Assembly: GCF_944387805.1 (NCBI RefSeq)
Contig: NZ_CALXGI010000007.1
Span: 1 to 64,000 of the forward strand
Length of the DNA stretch: 64,000 nucleotides
Reading direction: 5' to 3'
Origin: an uncultured Pseudoflavonifractor sp.
Lineage (GTDB): Bacteria; Bacillota; Clostridia; Oscillospirales; Oscillospiraceae
The translations under genes were made by a program, and so were the position numbers. This document shows positions 51,648-59,800 of this stretch, piece by piece. The notes under the pieces were generated by a model. The model was given only the letters and a program-made list of their open reading frames with translations, was not told the origin of the DNA and did not search any database. Position 1 is the first letter of the stretch. Each line of letters begins with the position of its first letter.

Positions 51648-52016
51648 AGCAAACGACAAATCCGAGTGTAGCGGCGGTGCAAAGCTACTGTCAGGCTCAG
51701 TGCGAGTGGATGGCTATAACCGGCATTTGGACATCCTCTATGAGGCCAGTATCTTGTTGCCTGCATGATACAGAGCTGGAGATGCCCCCATGAATTTTAT
51801 ATGGACAAGCCCGAGAATCCATTGTGGGACAAGGGTTCTTGGCTTTGCTTGTGGAAAAGTTGCTTTGGCCCTTGTATCACACATCGCTCACTGCATCAAT
51901 CATGGTATCACCTTTGCTTGAGCGATGAATTTCAAATCGAATATATCAGTATCATATTATTTGTTCAAGGAGAGCGTTTTGAATACGCTCTCCTTTTTTG
52001 ATAGGGGGTGATCGTT
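51648..52016 (+). other. Left-end region of the element, no recognised gene
   Basis: About 370 bases between the sigK fragment and repA. A 78-codon frame (51765-52001) lacks a ribosome site and any known motif, and is probably not a gene. The region probably holds the recombination end of the element. It ends with a terminator-like hairpin at 51967-51999. Confidence 0.5.
51967..51999 (+). terminator. Terminator before repA
   Basis: A 10-bp stem (AAGGAGAGCG with CGCTCTCCTT), loop of nine, then TTTTTT. It would stop transcripts entering from sigK. Confidence 0.85.
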
Positions 52017-52445
52017 ATGGCTTCCGTGGAGCTTTCTTATTATTACGGTTATGAAGCAGAACAGTTTTCATTTTACCGTATCCCCAAGCTGCTCTTTACA
52101 GACAGCCGGTTTGCTGGCATATCGACAGATGCCAAGCTGCTCTACGGCATCCTGCTTGACCGCATGAGCCTGTCCATGAAGAACGGGTGGCACGACGAGC
52201 AAGGCCGGGTATATATCATATTTACCCTGGATGACGTTGCGGAGACGCTTGGGTACAAGACAGAGAAGGCAATCAAGCTGTTCAACGAATTGGACACCAA
52301 GAAAGGAGTTGGTCTGATTGAGCGGGTAAGGCAAGGTCAAGGACGGGCCTCCCTGATCTACGTCAAAAACTTCGCCGGAGAAAAACAGACTTCGGAAAGA
52401 CCGAAATCAAGACCTCGGAAAAACAGAGGTCAAGACTTCGGATAA
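52017..52445 (+). CDS. repA: Replication initiator protein RepA, truncated by frame in the repeat array
   Basis: 142 residues starting MASVELSYYYGYEAEQFSFYRIPK, the RepA_N domain typical of such elements (about 1-120, ending LIYVKNF). The frame then enters a 23-bp repeat array and meets TAA in the third unit. A different frame stays open through the whole array and continues to 52686, reading EYSDTDWSKER and ending directly against the parA start; this is the likely lost C-terminal tail. AGGGGGTGA precedes ATG 52017. Confidence 0.82.
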   Translation: MASVELSYYYGYEAEQFSFYRIPKLLFTDSRFAGISTDAKLLYGILLDRMSLSMKNGWHDEQGRVYIIFTLDDVAETLGYKTEKAIKLFNELDTKKGVGLIERVRQGQGRASLIYVKNFAGEKQTSERPKSRPRKNRGQDFG

Positions 52446-52570
52446 TCGAAGGTCAAGACCTCGGAAAAACAGAAGTCAAGACTTCCGAAAAACAGAAGTC
52501 AAGACCTCCGAAAAGCAGAACTCTAAACCTCGGGAAATCAGAGGTCAAGACCTCGGAAAAACCGAGGGTA
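52387..52570 (+). repeat. Eight 23-bp tandem repeats in repA
   Basis: Eight units of exactly 23 bases with no gaps, consensus beginning AGACCTCGGAAAAACAGAGG. Within most units the two halves are complementary (CCTCGG with CCGAGG in unit 8; CTTCG with CGAAG in unit 3), so each can form a small hairpin, and some changes are compensated. 23 is not a multiple of three, so copy number alters the frame. The array may also act as iterons for RepA. Confidence 0.93.
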
Positions 52571-52686
52571 ATAAGACTGAGTATAGTGATACTGACTGGA
52601 GTAAAGAAAGAATACATACCGAAAAAAGAATAAGAGAGCCTGCCCTTCAAAAGGGCAAGCTGACAATCGAAACGGAGGTGTTATAA
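52446..52686 (+). pseudogene. Out-of-frame C-terminal tail of RepA
   Basis: Frame +1 relative to repA is open across the repeat array and beyond, ending in TAA at 52684-52686 immediately before the parA ATG. It reads GKTEGNKTEYSDTDWSKER and on to ETEVL. No start codon or ribosome site of its own is evident. The CGGAGG of parA lies in its last codons. Confidence 0.6.
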
Positions 52687-53496
52687 ATGCACACAATCGC
52701 ACTGGCCAATCAAAAAGGCGGCGTCGGCAAGACCACCACGGCAGCAAGTTTGGCCATTGGTCTTTCTCGGCAAGGTAAAAAAGTTCTTCTGGTTGACGCA
52801 GATGCTCAGGGTAATCTCACCCAACTTCTCGGTTGGGAGCAGCCGGACGAGCTGAACCCTACCCTGGCAACGGTCATGGGGAAGATCATCACCGATAAGC
52901 CCATTGAGCCGCACGATGGCATTCTGCACCATCAGGACGGCGTGGATCTGATGCCTGCCAACATAGAGCTGTCCGCCACCGAGGTAACGCTGGTCAACAC
53001 AATGAGCCGGGAGACGGTCTTGCGGCAATATCTCTCTACCGTCCAGAGGGACTACGACTATGCCATCGTGGACTGTATGCCTTCCCTGGGGATGCTGACC
53101 ATCAACGCACTGACAGCAGCCAACAGCGTTATCATCCCGGTACAGGCTCACTACCTGCCCGCCAAGGGCTTAGAGCAATTACTTAAAACCGTAATGCGGG
53201 TAAAGCGTCAGCTGAATCCCGGACTGGAGATCGGCGGCATCCTGATGACGATGGTTGACAGCCGCACCACTCTTTCCCGTGGCGTTATTGAGCAAATCCG
53301 GGTAGCCTATGGAGGCGGGGTGTTCCACAGCGAAATTCCCCGTTCTATCCGTGCCGCTGAGATCAGCTTGGAGCACAAAAACATCTTTGAACACGACAAG
53401 GAGGGACGGGTAGCAAGCGCATATGAATCTTTTACCAGGGAGGTGATGAACCTTGGCAGGCAACGTCAAAAACATGGGCCTGGCCTCACTCGATGA
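52687..53496 (+). CDS. parA: ParA/Soj-type partition ATPase
   Basis: 269 residues. Deviant Walker A motif KGGVGKTTTA (about 10-19), Walker A' VLLVDADAQGN (about 33) and Walker B-region YAIVDCMPSLG (about 119) are all present. It would segregate or stabilise the element's circular form with ParB. CGGAGG lies eight to ten bases before the ATG. Its last 44 bases overlap the start of parB. Confidence 0.95.
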   Translation: MHTIALANQKGGVGKTTTAASLAIGLSRQGKKVLLVDADAQGNLTQLLGWEQPDELNPTLATVMGKIITDKPIEPHDGILHHQDGVDLMPANIELSATEVTLVNTMSRETVLRQYLSTVQRDYDYAIVDCMPSLGMLTINALTAANSVIIPVQAHYLPAKGLEQLLKTVMRVKRQLNPGLEIGGILMTMVDSRTTLSRGVIEQIRVAYGGGVFHSEIPRSIRAAEISLEHKNIFEHDKEGRVASAYESFTREVMNLGRQRQKHGPGLTR

Positions 53497-54394
53497 TCTG
53501 TTCAAAAGTGAGCAGGAACGGCAGCAGGACACCCACGAGCGCATCCTGAACATACCCGTCGGTGAGATCTACCCCTATGCCAGACAGCCATACTCCATCA
53601 AGCGGCCCACGCCGGATCTGGTTCGGCTTATGGACAGCATCGAGCAGGTGGGGGTTGCGGAACCGCTAATCGTCCGCCCCCGGACGGAGGGCGGCTACGA
53701 GATTATCTCCGGCCATCGCCGTGACTATTGCGCCAGGACGGTGGGTCTGGAAAGCCTGCCGGTTATCATCCGGGAGTACACGGACGATGAGGCTGACATT
53801 CTGGTGGTGGACTATAACATCACCCGTGAGGACTTGCTGCCCAGTGAAAAGGCCAGGGCGTACAGCCTGAAGTTGGAGGCCATGAAGCGACAGGCCGGAC
53901 GACCCTCAAAAGAAAATGGGGGCCAAGTTGGACTCCATTTTATCCGTGGAAAATCGAAGGATATTTTAGCTGAGCAAGTTGGCGAAAGCGCAACCCAAAT
54001 ACAGCGGTATGTAAATCTAACAAAGCTGATCCCTCCCCTGCTGGAGCAGGTGGACAACGGGATTTTGAAGGTCACGCCCGCAGCGGACTACATTTCCCAT
54101 CTGAGCGAAAAAGAGCAAACTGCCCTGTTGGTCATCATGGAACGGGATGAGGTATCTCCCAGCCTGGGACAGGCCAAGCGTCTTAAGGAACTGAGTGAGG
54201 AGGGAAAGCTGGATGCCAATGTCATGGAGGTGCTTCTTCGGGAGGACAAGTCCCTGGCCCGGAAAGTGACCTTAAAAAATGATCGCCTGCAAAAATACTT
54301 CCCGCCCAGCTATACCCCCAAGCAGATGGAAGAAGTAATTATCCGGCTCCTGGATCAGTGGCAGAGAAAGAAAATGCGGGAACAGGAGCGATGA
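53453..54394 (+). CDS. parB: ParB-type partition protein
   Basis: 313 residues. N-terminal ParB/Srx nuclease-like domain with IPVGEIYPYARQPY, EPLIVRP and IISGHRRDYCA (about 83), then the HTH region (SKDILAEQVGESATQIQRYVNL, about 165-190) that binds parS-like sites. A TTG start is used: GGAGGTGAT stands about eight bases upstream, within parA. No parS site was recognised. It ends two bases before the next ATG. Confidence 0.92.
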   Translation: MAGNVKNMGLASLDDLFKSEQERQQDTHERILNIPVGEIYPYARQPYSIKRPTPDLVRLMDSIEQVGVAEPLIVRPRTEGGYEIISGHRRDYCARTVGLESLPVIIREYTDDEADILVVDYNITREDLLPSEKARAYSLKLEAMKRQAGRPSKENGGQVGLHFIRGKSKDILAEQVGESATQIQRYVNLTKLIPPLLEQVDNGILKVTPAADYISHLSEKEQTALLVIMERDEVSPSLGQAKRLKELSEEGKLDANVMEVLLREDKSLARKVTLKNDRLQKYFPPSYTPKQMEEVIIRLLDQWQRKKMREQER

Positions 54395-54395
54395 T

Positions 54396-54713
54396 ATGAA
54401 CGAGATGGATCAGATTCTTATGCGGGAGCATCATTTAGAGAACGAAACCCTTTCCTTGAAGGCAAAGGGTTTATTCTCTATCATGCTGCTTCAGGAACCG
54501 ACCTGGAATTTCACTGTCCGCAATTTGGCAGAACTGAGCCGGGATGGGATCGAGGCGGTTGGCAATGCCGTTCGTGAGCTGGAGAAAGCCGGCTATGTGG
54601 AGCGGCACCGGGAATACAGTCCGGAAGGGCATATCAGCGGAGTGCGTTATATACTGCACAGAACCCCATGTCAGGGAAAACCGGCACCGGAAAATCACCA
54701 GCCGGAAAACTAA
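54396..54713 (+). CDS. Winged-helix protein of the element
   Basis: 105 residues with a winged helix-turn-helix of the kind found in replication initiators and helix-turn-helix domain proteins: LSLKAKGLFSIMLL, FTVRNLAELSRDGIEAVGNAV, LEKAGYVERHRE. The C-terminus is short and polar. The start overlaps the end of parB closely, so it belongs to the repA-parA-parB operon. It may regulate the element's operon. Confidence 0.75.
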   Translation: MNEMDQILMREHHLENETLSLKAKGLFSIMLLQEPTWNFTVRNLAELSRDGIEAVGNAVRELEKAGYVERHREYSPEGHISGVRYILHRTPCQGKPAPENHQPEN

Positions 54714-54728
54714 ATCAAGTTGTGATAA

Positions 54729-54751
54729 GCGGCTCGTAGGGCCGTTTTTTG
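54729..54751 (+). terminator. Possible weak terminator
   Basis: A short stem CGGC with GCCG, followed by TTTTTT, between the winged-helix gene and the next operon. Confidence 0.5.
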
Positions 54752-54771
54752 TTGCCTAAAAGGAGGTCAAA

Positions 54772-55575
54772 ATGAGCGGAGCACTACCGGAACAATGCTG
54801 TTCTATCCTGCCCAGCACCGGGGAACTGATTGTGATTAAGCGAGGCGAGCGTGGGTACTACCGCAGCGAGTGGAACACAGACAGTCGGGAGGAAAACAAA
54901 AACATTGCGGACTTCACCAACAGCCGCATGGGGATCACACTGGCGCAGCTGGAAGCCATGATCTGCGGCTCCATGTGCGGCTGGGATGTCCCCGGCGCAC
55001 AGCCCCAGTTCTATCTCGACAGGGCATCCAAGGAAAAGAGCGTTGCCATCACCGGCCACATCAAACATCCCGTCTTGTCCACCTATTTCCCAGTGAAGGG
55101 GAAACTTCACACCTACCACATCATGGGGGCGGATGCCTATTACATCGACTTTTCCTCTATGCCCAAGATGATGATGGAAGAACGGCTGGGTTACACCTAC
55201 CACCCCAACTTGGTCACAGGAGAGCTTATGATCCCCGTCTCTTATCAGCAAGGGCAAAACGGAAGCTATACCCTGTACCTGGGGAACGGCTCTTTCCATC
55301 ATACCACGGAACAATATAAAGGCTACACGATGATGGCATCTGTGAGCATGGAAGATCGTGAAATTGCAGTGGGGTTCCACTCTCAGGATTCCCACCAGTA
55401 TGCTGTTTGGGACTGGCAACCAAATCACAAGCCAAATCCTGCACATACGAGCTTTACAGAGTACGCAGAAGCCATGAAATGCTTTGAAACACACGTTACC
55501 ATGCTTTACGCACTGCATCGCCATTTGCGGCGGGAAACTCATAAACAGAAAGATTCCACAGGAAGGGAGCGTTAA
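54772..55575 (+). CDS. Element-specific protein of unknown function, 267 aa
   Basis: No domain is recognised with confidence. It is a soluble, Cys/Met/Tyr-rich protein. AAGGAGG stands six or seven bases upstream of ATG 54772. It is the first of three consecutive element genes whose products share similar style (HTYHIMGADAYYID, YHPNLVTGELMIPVSYQQG), and proteins like these typically lie between parB and the giant methylase in such elements. Function unknown. Confidence 0.7.
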   Translation: MSGALPEQCCSILPSTGELIVIKRGERGYYRSEWNTDSREENKNIADFTNSRMGITLAQLEAMICGSMCGWDVPGAQPQFYLDRASKEKSVAITGHIKHPVLSTYFPVKGKLHTYHIMGADAYYIDFSSMPKMMMEERLGYTYHPNLVTGELMIPVSYQQGQNGSYTLYLGNGSFHHTTEQYKGYTMMASVSMEDREIAVGFHSQDSHQYAVWDWQPNHKPNPAHTSFTEYAEAMKCFETHVTMLYALHRHLRRETHKQKDSTGRER

Positions 55576-55577
55576 AG

Positions 55578-56177
55578 ATGGCTGTCCCCGAAATGGCGGG
55601 GGATTACGAAATCCTCCAGTCCATCCGTTTGGGCGGGCGCATGATGCTTCTGGGCTACAATCCCAGGGACAAGGAAACGCCCTACATGACCTGTTATCAG
55701 CAATATAACCTGCTGGGTGAGAAAATCTTTCCCCAGGCTGTTGCCGGTGACAGTTATATCGAGATCATGCAAATTTTTCTGAATCGTTTGCAGGAGCAGC
55801 AAAAGGCGGTGGCGGAATTCCGGGAGAAGCGTGCTGTACCCATTGAGGTGCTAGGAGCCGAGCATTGTCGTGAGCGTGGCGAGAAAGAATCCCTGGAGGG
55901 CAAACTTGTGATTCTCAGGCCGACCAGCTTGGCGGCTGAGTACCGCACGGCAGATTGCCAGCTTGGGTACGCAGTCGGCGGCTTTGGGTGCAGCTCAGGA
56001 GCAAGAGGCAGAGCCGTGTACTTTCAGGAGCTGTTTTCTGGTGAGCGGTGCCGGTGGGATGCCTCGGATGTCCTGGGGATTGCAGATCTCACCAAACTGC
56101 CCGATTGGGCGCAGGAAAAGATGAAGGAGCATGACCGCACCCCGCCGAAAAAAGCAAGAGGAGGGCATGAACGATGA
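55578..56177 (+). CDS. Element-specific protein of unknown function, 199 aa
   Basis: Begins MAVPEMAGDYEILQSIRLGG with AAGGGAGCG upstream, two bases after the previous stop. The first half (RMMLLGYNPRDKETPYMTCY) and a helical middle (IEIMQIFLNRLQEQQ) are predicted to be soluble. The C-terminus is basic. No family assigned. Its stop overlaps the next start (ATGA). Confidence 0.7.
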   Translation: MAVPEMAGDYEILQSIRLGGRMMLLGYNPRDKETPYMTCYQQYNLLGEKIFPQAVAGDSYIEIMQIFLNRLQEQQKAVAEFREKRAVPIEVLGAEHCRERGEKESLEGKLVILRPTSLAAEYRTADCQLGYAVGGFGCSSGARGRAVYFQELFSGERCRWDASDVLGIADLTKLPDWAQEKMKEHDRTPPKKARGGHER

Positions 56178-56830
56178 GCCAGGAACCTATCAACATTGCG
56201 GGCGTATGCGCCTTTCCCAATCCGAATGGGGTACGGGATATGCGGTTTGTGGACTGCAACTACAACACGCTCTTTCGCCTGCCTAACCACAGCAGCATCA
56301 TTATGACAAAGCCGGACGGCACTCAGATGAAGCAGCAGTGCTCCTACATCGATGACTACCACATCTACATAGGGCAGTGCGGCTTTCACATCATGGAGTT
56401 TGCGGAAATGGCGTGGCGCAACGGCTACACCTACCTGCCGGAGCATCCGAGAGAGCAGGACTGCTGCGACACCTACGCACTCTACCAGATCAAAGATGTC
56501 ATCAAGACGGATTACTTCTGCTGCGCCTATGAACGGGCCAAGGGGCGAATCAGGCCCGCCGATTACCGCTGTGTGTATCGTGGCAACCTCGGCCCTGGAA
56601 CCACGCTGGAGGATCTTCGCAAAAAGCACGGCATGGAGCACCGGCCCGGAGGCGGCACCCTCCGCGCTCTCTGCGACAGCGATATTCTGCTGGTCAATCA
56701 AAGTGGCAAGCAGGCCGCCTACTATGTGGAGGCCGAAAAATTCCAGGAGCTGCCCGACAGCTTTGCGGCGCAGCTTCCCCAGCAGAACAAGCCGGAAAAG
56801 AACAAGCACAAGCATGAATTTGAACGATAG
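56174..56830 (+). CDS. Element-specific protein of unknown function, 218 aa
   Basis: Begins MSQEPINIAGVCAFPNPNG. Cys-rich in the middle (DCCDTYALYQIKD, YFCCAYERAKG) and Lys/His-rich at the end (KNKHKHEFER). The first third resembles the other two element proteins in tone but no domain is named. It ends nine bases before the giant gene, whose GGAGGAAAC site follows the stop. Confidence 0.7.
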   Translation: MSQEPINIAGVCAFPNPNGVRDMRFVDCNYNTLFRLPNHSSIIMTKPDGTQMKQQCSYIDDYHIYIGQCGFHIMEFAEMAWRNGYTYLPEHPREQDCCDTYALYQIKDVIKTDYFCCAYERAKGRIRPADYRCVYRGNLGPGTTLEDLRKKHGMEHRPGGGTLRALCDSDILLVNQSGKQAAYYVEAEKFQELPDSFAAQLPQQNKPEKNKHKHEFER

Positions 56831-56838
56831 GAGGAAAC

Positions 56839-59800
56839 ATGGCGAGCAAGCTGCAAATCGTCACGGAGTTCAGCCAGAAGAAAACCCTGGAACTGGCCTC
56901 TGTGCGTGGGAACTGGCAGCGGTACTTAAAAACTGCCGCCAGGATTTATAAATACCCCTTCCGGGATCAGCTTCTGATCCATGTCCAGCGGCCCGACGCC
57001 ACCGCCTGTGCCACCATTGAGTTCTGGAACAGTCGGATGGATCGCTGGGTAAACCGGGGCAGCAGGGGCATTGCCCTGTTGGATGACTCCGGCCACAAGA
57101 CCCGGCTCAAGTATGTCTTTAATGTATCAGACACGCACCCTGGACGTCACCGCCCCCAGGAGCCGCAGCTCTGGCAGATGGAACCCGCTTATGAGGAGGC
57201 TGTGCTGGAATCCATCAGCAACAGCTTTGAGGTGGAGCGAGAACCCGGCGTCTCTTTCGTGGAACAGATCTGTTCCATGAGCCAGGCGATTGCGGAGGAC
57301 AATCTGACCGATTATCTGGAAGAACTGCGCAACACCAGGGAGGATAGCTTCCTGGAAGATTTGGATGACCTGAATCTCTCCGTGCGGCTGAAAACCCTGC
57401 TGGCAAACAGCCTTGCCTACACGGTGCTGACCCGTTGCGGCTATGACGCAGACCGCTACTTCGATGAGACGGATTTTGAATTCATCCACGATTTCTCTAC
57501 CTATGAAACGGTATCTGTTCTGGGCAACGCCTCCAATTCCATCTCAAAAATGGTGCTGCTGGAGATTGGGCGCACCATTCAGCAGCAGGAGCGCACTGCA
57601 AAATTTGCCAAGCAGCGAAACCCTGTGTATGATAGAGCCACAGAGGAACAACCCAGGGCGGCACGAAAGGAGAATGAAATCTATGACCGAGGAACTGACC
57701 TACACACAGATCGGGGAGTACCTGTATCCCGACCTGACCTTGCCGGAGACGGAGGAAGCCCCGATGGGCAAGTACGGGATGCTACACAAGACGTACCTGA
57801 AGGAGAACAAGGCGATGCTGTACGACCGGCTGCTGCTGGCGGGCAAGCTGGACGGGCACCTGATGGACATCGACCGGAGGGCCACCGAGATGGTAGAGCA
57901 GCTGACGAGAGAGCTGGCACAGCAGAACCGGGTGGACGAGGAGATGAAGGCCACCAATCAGATGGCGTGGGTACAGGCCATGAACAACTTCAAGGCATCG
58001 GCGGAGGAAGTGGTACTCCGGCAGCTGATTTACAGCTAATCCCCCCAGCGGAACAAGTTCATAACGCACCTACGGAAGCGGAGAATGTATTGCCTACATC
58101 CTCCGCTTTTTTTGTTGGACAGCAAGCGGTTGACCAGTTCCTGCGCTACGGCGGCAATACGGATCAGCTGCGGATGAGGGTGATCCATCTGTTTCAGATG
58201 GACATTCCCCTGCCCCTTATGATCACCCGCCTCCAGGCCCTCTATCACGGCGGCAACGGCATCACCACGGAGCACGGCCCCATGGCCGCATGGTATGACG
58301 AGGACGGCATCCACCTTGCCAATGGAGATCGGGCCAGATATGAAGCCAACGCCCAGGTCATCCCCTGGGAGAGTGTGGCCCAGCGCATCGGAGAGCTGCT
58401 GGAGGCCGGTCAGTTTGCCAGCAACGTGGAGCTGTTGGAGGCCGACGGGTATGAGCGCAGCCTTTTGGCGGAAAGTCTGATTTATCTGTACCGTGACCTA
58501 AACCGGGAAGATCACCCGAATGATTTCCTTCCCTGCCTGACCGACGGAGCAAAATGGCTGGACTTTCCGAAAGATCAACCCCGCCTTTCCGACCTTCTGG
58601 CAGACCCGGACTTCCGAAAAACTCTGCTGAACGAATACCGGACATTTCTTGCCGCCTATCAGGAAGATCGCTCTATCATGCGCTTTCACTACCACGATTT
58701 TCGTGGTGTGCTGAACCGCCTGGAGGAACTGGACTTGCCCCGCAAGACCTTCAGCACCACCTTGACGGAACTGCCCGCCATCATGCCCTTTATCACGGAG
58801 GACGAGATTGACGAGGCCCTTTCTGGCGGAAGCCACTTTGAGGGCGGGCCGAAGCGGATCTACGGCTTCTTTCAGGAGCCGCACGACACCAAGGAAAAGG
58901 CGGACTTTCTGCGGAAGGAGTACGGTACAGGCAGTAATTCCCACGCCCTGTCCAGGTCTGGATACAGCCATGAGGACTACGACAGTAAGGGTATCCGCTT
59001 CACCAAACGAAACTGCCCGGAAATCAATCTCTCCTGGGTGAAAGTCGCTCACCGTATTGAGAATCTGGTGCGCAAAGACCGCTACCTCTCCCCGGAGGCC
59101 ATGGCGGAGTATGAAGATGAGCTTGTCAGCCAGAAGGTGCCGGAGGGCCAGGAGCCTACCCCCATGCAGTACAACGCCGTCAAGGAGCGATACCCCGACC
59201 ATGTGGTGCTGTTTCAGGTGGGAGATTTCTATGAGCTGTATGGAGAGGATGCCAAGGCCCTTGCGCCGGAGCTGGGACTGACCCTGACCACCCGCCCCGT
59301 CCCTGGGGTTGGCCGAGTGGAAATGTGCGGCCTTCCCGCTCACCGGCTGGAGCACTACACCAACCGGATGCGGCGCAACCATGATGTCCTTGTTTCCTCC
59401 CTGCCCGCAGGGGCAACGGAGCGCCGTGAAACAGTCATGGAGCGGTTCAGCGGCCCCCGCCGGTATCAGATTCCCTTGGGCAGTACGGTCTACATCGGCA
59501 CAAAACCCTATGAGATGCAGTCTCTTGGGGAAACTACCGTCACGCTTTACGACCCGGAATTTCCGCTGTTCACCCAAGAGTTCCCCCGTGCTGACTTTGA
59601 TCGGAAACTGGAGGAAAATCCACTCAACGAACAATATTTCCTGCCTGATATGCCCCAGGAACAGGCACAGCCCACTGATACACGGGATTACAGCGGCAAC
59701 TATCGCCTGCTTGACCGGCTGCGCACCGACTGTGAGTATTTTCTGGGAGAAGGCCATCGAAACGAGAAGCACCTATGGGCCGGAAATGTGTCCGCACAGA

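Noticed and set aside
51765..52001. A 78-codon frame at the left end of the element
   Set aside because: No ribosome site, no recognisable domain, and it runs through the terminator hairpin at 51967-51999.
52387..52570. CRISPR array
   Set aside because: The 23-bp units are contiguous without spacers and lie inside a coding frame, so this is a tandem repeat.
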